Source: JAPLVS01 sp043809265
GTDB lineage: Archaea > Iainarchaeota > Iainarchaeia > Iainarchaeales > DTGL01
DNA length: 9,887 nucleotides
Assembly: GCA_043809265.1 (NCBI GenBank)
Contig: JAZDDY010000149.1
Location: 1-9,887 of the forward strand
Direction of reading: 5' to 3'
This document shows, piece by piece, positions 6,923-9,887 of this stretch (its first letter is position 1; every line of letters begins with the position of its first letter). The notes beneath the pieces are model-generated. The model had not been told where the DNA came from and did no database searches. It saw nothing but the letters and a program-made list of their open reading frames with translations. Made by a program: the position numbers and the translations under genes.

Positions 6923-7857
6923 AGCCGAAAATAAGTGTGGTAATCCCGGCGCACAACAGGCCGGATTTCCTTGAGAACACCCTTAAAGCGCTTCTGGCGC
7001 AGACAGAAAAGGAATTTGAAGTTCTTGTCGTTGGCTTTAATGGGAACAACACGATCCCTGTTGTGAAAAAAAAAGTCAATGATAAACGGCTCTTCTTCTT
7101 CGAAATCGATTCTTCTTTCCCTGACAAAAAAAGGAATTTCGGGATAAAGCAAGCGCAGGCCGATTTTGTTGCCTTCACTGACGACGACTGCCTTCCCGAA
7201 AAGGACTGGCTTGAAAGGATTCTTTTCGCATTCGAAAAAGACAAAATCCTTGCGGGAGTTGAGGGCCTTACCTGGAACGACAACAGGGAACTTTATTGCC
7301 ATGCCACAGAAAACCTTTCCGGAGGCAAATTCCCTGCCTGCAATTACGCTTTCAGGAAAGACTGGCTTGAGAAAGTGAAAGGGTTCGACGAATCCTATAA
7401 TTTTTTCCGTGAGGACACAGACCTTGCATTCAAGGTGATTGCGGCAGGCGGAAAAATTTCCTTTGATAAAACCGCCAGGGTTTTCCACCCTCCAAGAAAG
7501 CTTCCTCTTCATTTCCCCTTAAAGGAACTGAAAATGCTTAAGGGCGACATCCGCCTGTCAAAAAAATTCCCTGCACTTTACCGGACGCATTTCGGTTTCG
7601 TGTGCCAGGGCTCGTTCAAGCAGGCAATGGTTTCATGCCTCCTGCTCTGGTTTGCGGCAGGCGGGATTCTTTTGCACCAGGCGCTTCTCGGTTCGGCGGC
7701 GGCAATCGCTGGCATTTTCCTGTTCAAGTATCTCGTGGAAATGAAAGGCAAAAAATTCGGAATTCTGCAGGGAATTTCTTTCGTTTTCTTTTCTTTCCTG
7801 CGCGATTTGTTTTTCCCGCAGTTTTTCCTCTACTACTGGTTCCAAATATGGCTTTGA
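6919..7857 (+). CDS. GT2-family glycosyltransferase with atypical nucleotide-binding motif
   Basis: A 312-residue GT-A enzyme. It opens MKPKISVVIPAHNRPDFLEN, has KRNFGI (71-76), the DxD region FTDDDCLPE (86-94), and FREDTDLAFKV (163-173), the usual ED catalytic segment. The C-terminal third is hydrophobic (about 236-256, 258-273, 284-311), suggesting membrane attachment. Odd: where most GT2 enzymes read VVDDGS or VVDNGS, this one reads VVGFNGNN (37-44), lacking the usual uridine-binding Asp. The start at 6919 gives an ATGA overlap with the upstream stop and has GGGTG eight bases ahead; the in-frame ATG at 6904 adds five residues without a ribosome site, so it is rejected. It probably adds a sugar to the same glycan as its neighbours; donor unknown. 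Confidence 0.85.
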   Translation: MKPKISVVIPAHNRPDFLENTLKALLAQTEKEFEVLVVGFNGNNTIPVVKKKVNDKRLFFFEIDSSFPDKKRNFGIKQAQADFVAFTDDDCLPEKDWLERILFAFEKDKILAGVEGLTWNDNRELYCHATENLSGGKFPACNYAFRKDWLEKVKGFDESYNFFREDTDLAFKVIAAGGKISFDKTARVFHPPRKLPLHFPLKELKMLKGDIRLSKKFPALYRTHFGFVCQGSFKQAMVSCLLLWFAAGGILLHQALLGSAAAIAGIFLFKYLVEMKGKKFGILQGISFVFFSFLRDLFFPQFFLYYWFQIWL

Positions 7858-7866
7858 GAATCAGCG

Positions 7867-7876
7867 TTATTTTTTC
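7867..7876 (+). terminator. Possible T-tract terminator of the GT2/GT-C/GT2 unit
   Basis: TTATTTTTTC (six consecutive T at 7870-7875) begins 10 bases after the TGA of the last plus-strand gene. Simple T-tracts can stop archaeal RNA polymerase. It lies in the final codons of rmlA on the other strand. No hairpin seen. Confidence 0.3.
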
Positions 7877-8595
7877 AGGGCCTGTTCTTCCACAAATCTG
7901 TTGGCTTCGGCCAGTTCTTCGATTGTGCCTGCATCCATCCACTGCTTCTGCAATTTGCTTGCCTTGAGCGTGCCGCGCTTCACGTAGGTGTTGTGGATGT
8001 CGCTTATTTCGAGTTCGCCGCGCGCGCTCGGCTTTAATCCCTTTATGACTTCAAAAACATGCGGCGTGAACATGTAAACCCCGACAGAAATCCATTCGCT
8101 CGGCGGCTCCTTCGGCTTTTCCACAACCTTAACCACCTTATTGCCATCCAATACCGCCACACCGCTCTTTTGGCACTGTTCTTTTGTGCCCTTGTAAATC
8201 AATATCCTTGACTCTTCCTTTCCTTTCGCGAACTCTTCCACAAAAGGCTTTATGTTGTCGAACAAAATGTTGTCGCCGTTAATGGAAATAAATTTGTCAT
8301 TGTCCACGAAATTTTCTGCCAGCGCAATCGCGTGCGGAAGCCCTCCGGCTTCGTCCTGCACCCGGTAAGTGAAGTGCACGCCGAATTTTTTCCCTGACCC
8401 GAGCAATGAAAAAATGTCGCCTGCATGCGCTGTGCCTGTTATGACCAAAATGTCTTTTATGCCTGCATCAATCAAGGTCTGCAGTGGATAGTAAATCATC
8501 GGCTTATCATATACCGGCAGCAAATGCTTGTTCGTGGCATCAGTGAGCGGCTTTAGCCTTGAGCCTGTGCCGCCTGCCAAAATCACGCCCTTCAT
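7867..8595 (-). CDS. rmlA: Glucose-1-phosphate thymidylyltransferase, short archaeal-type RmlA
   Basis: A 242-residue nucleotidyltransferase. It has the GGTGSRLKPLT signature loop (8-18), PVYDKPMIYYPL (27-38) with the catalytic Lys31, GGLPHAI (84-90), INGDN (105-109) with metal-binding Asp108, VEKPKEP (158-164), ARGELEISDI (191-200) and WMDAGT (219-224). These match RmlA, which couples dTTP and glucose-1-phosphate to dTDP-glucose, the first step of the dTDP-rhamnose path. It lacks roughly 45-50 C-terminal residues of classical RmlA (about 290), which help form the allosteric/dimer region, so feedback control by dTDP-rhamnose may differ. The start at 8595 overlaps the rmlB stop (ATGA) with a G-rich site upstream; an upstream in-frame ATG at 8634 would add 13 residues inside rmlB and is rejected. 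UTP/other sugar-1-phosphate specificity cannot be excluded. Confidence 0.88.
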   Translation of the reverse strand: MKGVILAGGTGSRLKPLTDATNKHLLPVYDKPMIYYPLQTLIDAGIKDILVITGTAHAGDIFSLLGSGKKFGVHFTYRVQDEAGGLPHAIALAENFVDNDKFISINGDNILFDNIKPFVEEFAKGKEESRILIYKGTKEQCQKSGVAVLDGNKVVKVVEKPKEPPSEWISVGVYMFTPHVFEVIKGLKPSARGELEISDIHNTYVKRGTLKASKLQKQWMDAGTIEELAEANRFVEEQALKK

Positions 8596-9563
8596 TTTTT
8601 TGCGCCCCCTGCAACCAGCGGCTTCCACCACCAATCGTTCTCCTTATACCATCTCACTGTGGCCCTGAGCGCTGCTTCGAATTCCCATTTCGGCTTCCAG
8701 CCCAAAGCCTCGATTTTGCCTGTGTTAAGCGCATATCTTTTGTCGTGCCCAGGCCTGTCCTTCACGTATTCAATCATTTCCTTTCCTTTCCCCAATTCCT
8801 TCAACACAAATTCTGTGATTTCAATGTTTGTTTTCTCGTTGTGCGCCGCAACATTGTACGCTTCGCCCTTCCCGCCTTTTTCCAGCAGCAATTCGACAGC
8901 AGCGCAGTTGTCTTCCACATAAAGCCAGTCCCTTTTTTGCAGCCCGTTTCCGTAAACCGGGACTTTTTTTCCGCGCAAGAGGTTGGTGGCAAAAAGCGGG
9001 ATTAATTTTTCAGGATACCGGAAAGGGCCGAAATTGTTCGAGGCGCGGTGGATTGTGACATTGAGGCCGTAAGTGAAAAAATAAGAGAACGCGAGCCTGT
9101 CCGCGGCAGCCTTTGAAGCCGAGTAAGGCGAAGATGGCTTTATCTCCGAATCTTCAGTGCTGAATCCCTGCTCGACAGAGCCGTAGATTTCGTCAGTGCT
9201 GATATAAACGAATTTTTCTATATCAAGCTTCCTTGCCTCTTCAAGCATTATCGCAGTGCCCAGCGTGTCTGTTTTCAGGAAAACGAATGGGTCTTTTATC
9301 GAGCGGTCGACATGCGATTCTGCGGCAAAGTGCACAACCTTGTCCGCGCCTTTCATCGCCTTTGCAACGCTTTTTGGGTTGCACACGTCGCCTTTCACGA
9401 ATTCGTAATTTTTGTTTCCCTTCAGTTCTTTGAGGTTTTCCATTCTTCCGGCGTAAGTGAGCTTGTCAAGGTTCACTATTTTGTCCTGCGGGTGCTTTTC
9501 CATGTAATATTTTATGAAATTCGAGCCGATAAACCCGCAGCCCCCGGTAACCATCAGCTTCAT
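8592..9563 (-). CDS. rmlB: dTDP-glucose 4,6-dehydratase
   Basis: A 323-residue extended SDR enzyme. It has the NAD loop TGGCGFIGSN (6-15), HFAAESHVDRSI (78-89), the catalytic STDEIYG (122-128) with Thr123, Asp124 and Glu125, YSASK (147-151) with Tyr147/Lys151, SNNFGPFRYPEKLIP (175-189) and DRPGHDKRYA (269-278). This is the full RmlB pattern. It converts dTDP-glucose to dTDP-4-keto-6-deoxyglucose in the cytoplasm, the branch point for rhamnose and for amino-deoxy sugars. It is first in a two-gene unit with rmlA, overlapping by four bases, so translation is probably coupled. rmlC and rmlD are not in the window, so the final sugar is open. GGGG five bases before the ATG is a short ribosome site; a TATA-like box lies about 33 bases upstream. 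Confidence 0.95.
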   Translation of the reverse strand: MKLMVTGGCGFIGSNFIKYYMEKHPQDKIVNLDKLTYAGRMENLKELKGNKNYEFVKGDVCNPKSVAKAMKGADKVVHFAAESHVDRSIKDPFVFLKTDTLGTAIMLEEARKLDIEKFVYISTDEIYGSVEQGFSTEDSEIKPSSPYSASKAAADRLAFSYFFTYGLNVTIHRASNNFGPFRYPEKLIPLFATNLLRGKKVPVYGNGLQKRDWLYVEDNCAAVELLLEKGGKGEAYNVAAHNEKTNIEITEFVLKELGKGKEMIEYVKDRPGHDKRYALNTGKIEALGWKPKWEFEAALRATVRWYKENDWWWKPLVAGGAKK

Positions 9564-9590
9564 TTTTTCCCCTATTATCTTCTTTGCGCA

Positions 9591-9611
9591 GGCTTTAAAT
9601 CGGATTGGTAC
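9591..9611 (-). promoter_or_regulatory. Promoter of rmlB-rmlA
   Basis: On the minus strand GTACCAATCCG is followed by ATTTAAAGCC; TTTAAA (9594-9599) is the TATA-like box. Transcription is predicted near 9570, giving a leader of about seven bases. The GTACC element is shared with the divergent promoter on the other strand and, as GTGCC, with the promoter at 672. Confidence 0.5.
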
Positions 9612-9640
9612 AATTCCTGCAATAGGAGATTTCGTACCAA
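9605..9640. repeat. Inverted repeat/hairpin between the rmlB and GT4 promoters
   Basis: Outer arms TTGGTAC (9605-9611) and GTACCAA (9634-9640) are perfect reverse complements. AAT/ATT (9612-9614, 9629-9631) and TCCT/AGGA (9615-9618, 9624-9627) continue the pairing toward the loop GCAAT, with small bulges on the right side: about 14 pairs in 36 bases. Each outer arm is also the upstream element of one of the two divergent promoters. Confidence 0.55.
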
Positions 9641-9653
9641 AACAGTTTTTAAA
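9634..9653 (+). promoter_or_regulatory. Promoter of the right-edge glycosyltransferase
   Basis: GTACCAAAA (9634-9642) is followed by TTTTTAAA (9646-9653), a TATA-like box predicting a start near 9676 and a leader of about 20 bases without a ribosome site. A second box, TCTATATAGC (9669-9678), is about 22 bases from the ATG at 9696 and would give an almost leaderless message. I cannot choose between them. Confidence 0.4.
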
Positions 9654-9695
9654 GCGTTTTTGGAAGGTTCTATATAGCCTGGTTTTGTGTTGCTT

Positions 9696-9887
9696 ATGAA
9701 GATTTTAATGCATTATAACGGCGCCTATTCCGAGAATGCAGGCGTCAGCAGGGTTGCCCTCGGCTTAGGCAAAGCCCTGCAAAGAAAGGGCGCGGAAGTC
9801 GAATTTCTCTATGGTTATGGGCAAGGCAAAGGAATCGGCGCTTACCTTAATTCCATTAAGGGGCCTCTTCACTTCTTGCATCACTCC
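9696..9887 (+). CDS. Probable GT-B/GT4 glycosyltransferase, N-terminal fragment (runs off right edge)
   Basis: 64 codons from ATG at 9696 to the window end with no stop. The start MKILMHYNGAYSENAGVSRV is a beta strand followed by a glycine-containing loop, then ALGLGKALQRKGAEVEFLYG (21-40), a helix and second strand, the usual opening of GT4 enzymes. The first strand, loop and KALxxxG(x)EV pattern are the only evidence; the donor-binding half is outside. It is divergent from rmlB and shares its promoter region, so it is likely part of the same glycan pathway. No ribosome site is visible. A second in-frame Met at residue 5 is an alternative start. Other Rossmann-type proteins are possible but less likely. 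Confidence 0.65.
   Translation, partial: MKILMHYNGAYSENAGVSRVALGLGKALQRKGAEVEFLYGYGQGKGIGAYLNSIKGPLHFLHHS

Noticed and set aside
7066..7074. Run of nine A in the second GT2 gene as a phase-variation site
   Set aside because: It encodes three Lys in an intact frame, an eight-A run occurs at 2611-2618 in another intact gene, and Lys codons here are often AAA; no sign of switching.
6898..7512. 204-codon open frame on the minus strand opposite the second GT2
   Set aside because: No family motif, and the plus strand carries clear GT2 motifs in this stretch; it is a shadow of that codon pattern.
8596..8634. Upstream in-frame ATG for rmlA
   Set aside because: The 13 extra residues lie inside rmlB; RmlA proteins begin at MKGVILAGG, and the ATGA overlap at 8592-8595 gives a natural coupled start.

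Overview
The window looks archaeal. Promoters are TATA/BRE-like with no bacterial -10/-35 pattern. Some start codons sit where an archaeal TATA box would place the transcript 5' end, and others have short GGTG/GAGGTG ribosome sites. Arginine is often coded by AGG. The protein families are also typical of archaeal surface-glycan loci: AglD/LPG-synthase-type membrane domain, short RmlA, and a dolichol-phosphate-sugar synthase next to a GT-C transferase. Compact genes and very short intergenic gaps would fit a DPANN-type genome, but I cannot assign a phylum. No rRNA, tRNA, CRISPR or insertion sequence was seen.

The whole window is one sugar-nucleotide and glycan-assembly locus, ten genes in alternating strand blocks. 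(1) 1-582, minus: N-terminal part of a GT4 glycosyltransferase, running off the left edge. (2) 731-2813, plus: a LegB-like NDP-sugar 4,6-dehydratase, then a DegT/DnrJ/EryC1 PLP aminotransferase; together they should make a 4-amino-4,6-dideoxy sugar nucleotide. (3) 2814-4349, minus: an unusual fusion of an LPG-synthase/AglD-type membrane domain with a SAM methyltransferase. (4) 4504-7857, plus: a three-gene unit of polyprenyl-phosphate-sugar synthase (GT2 plus two C-terminal membrane helices), GT-C membrane glycosyltransferase, and a second GT2 with an altered nucleotide-binding motif. (5) 7867-9563, minus: rmlB-rmlA, overlapping by ATGA, giving dTDP-4-keto-6-deoxyglucose. (6) 9696-9887, plus: start of another GT-B (GT4-like) transferase, running off the right edge.

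Proposed joint role (inference): rmlAB and the dehydratase/aminotransferase pair supply deoxy- and amino-deoxy sugar nucleotides. Cytoplasmic GT4/GT2 enzymes build a lipid-linked glycan. The GT2/GT-C pair adds a sugar from a polyprenyl-phosphate donor on the outer face. The flippase-like/methyltransferase fusion may modify or handle the lipid-linked intermediate. No oligosaccharyltransferase, Wzx/Wzy, rmlC or rmlD lies in the window.

There is no gene-free stretch over 300 bases. The three divergent gaps (148, 154 and 132 bases) hold the promoters; both convergent junctions are nearly gapless (0 and 9 bases). The most interesting non-coding signal is a GT(A/G)CC-A-rich element placed 7-9 bases upstream of TTTAAA in three promoters. 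In the rmlB/GT4 gap two copies face each other and form a hairpin-capable inverted repeat.
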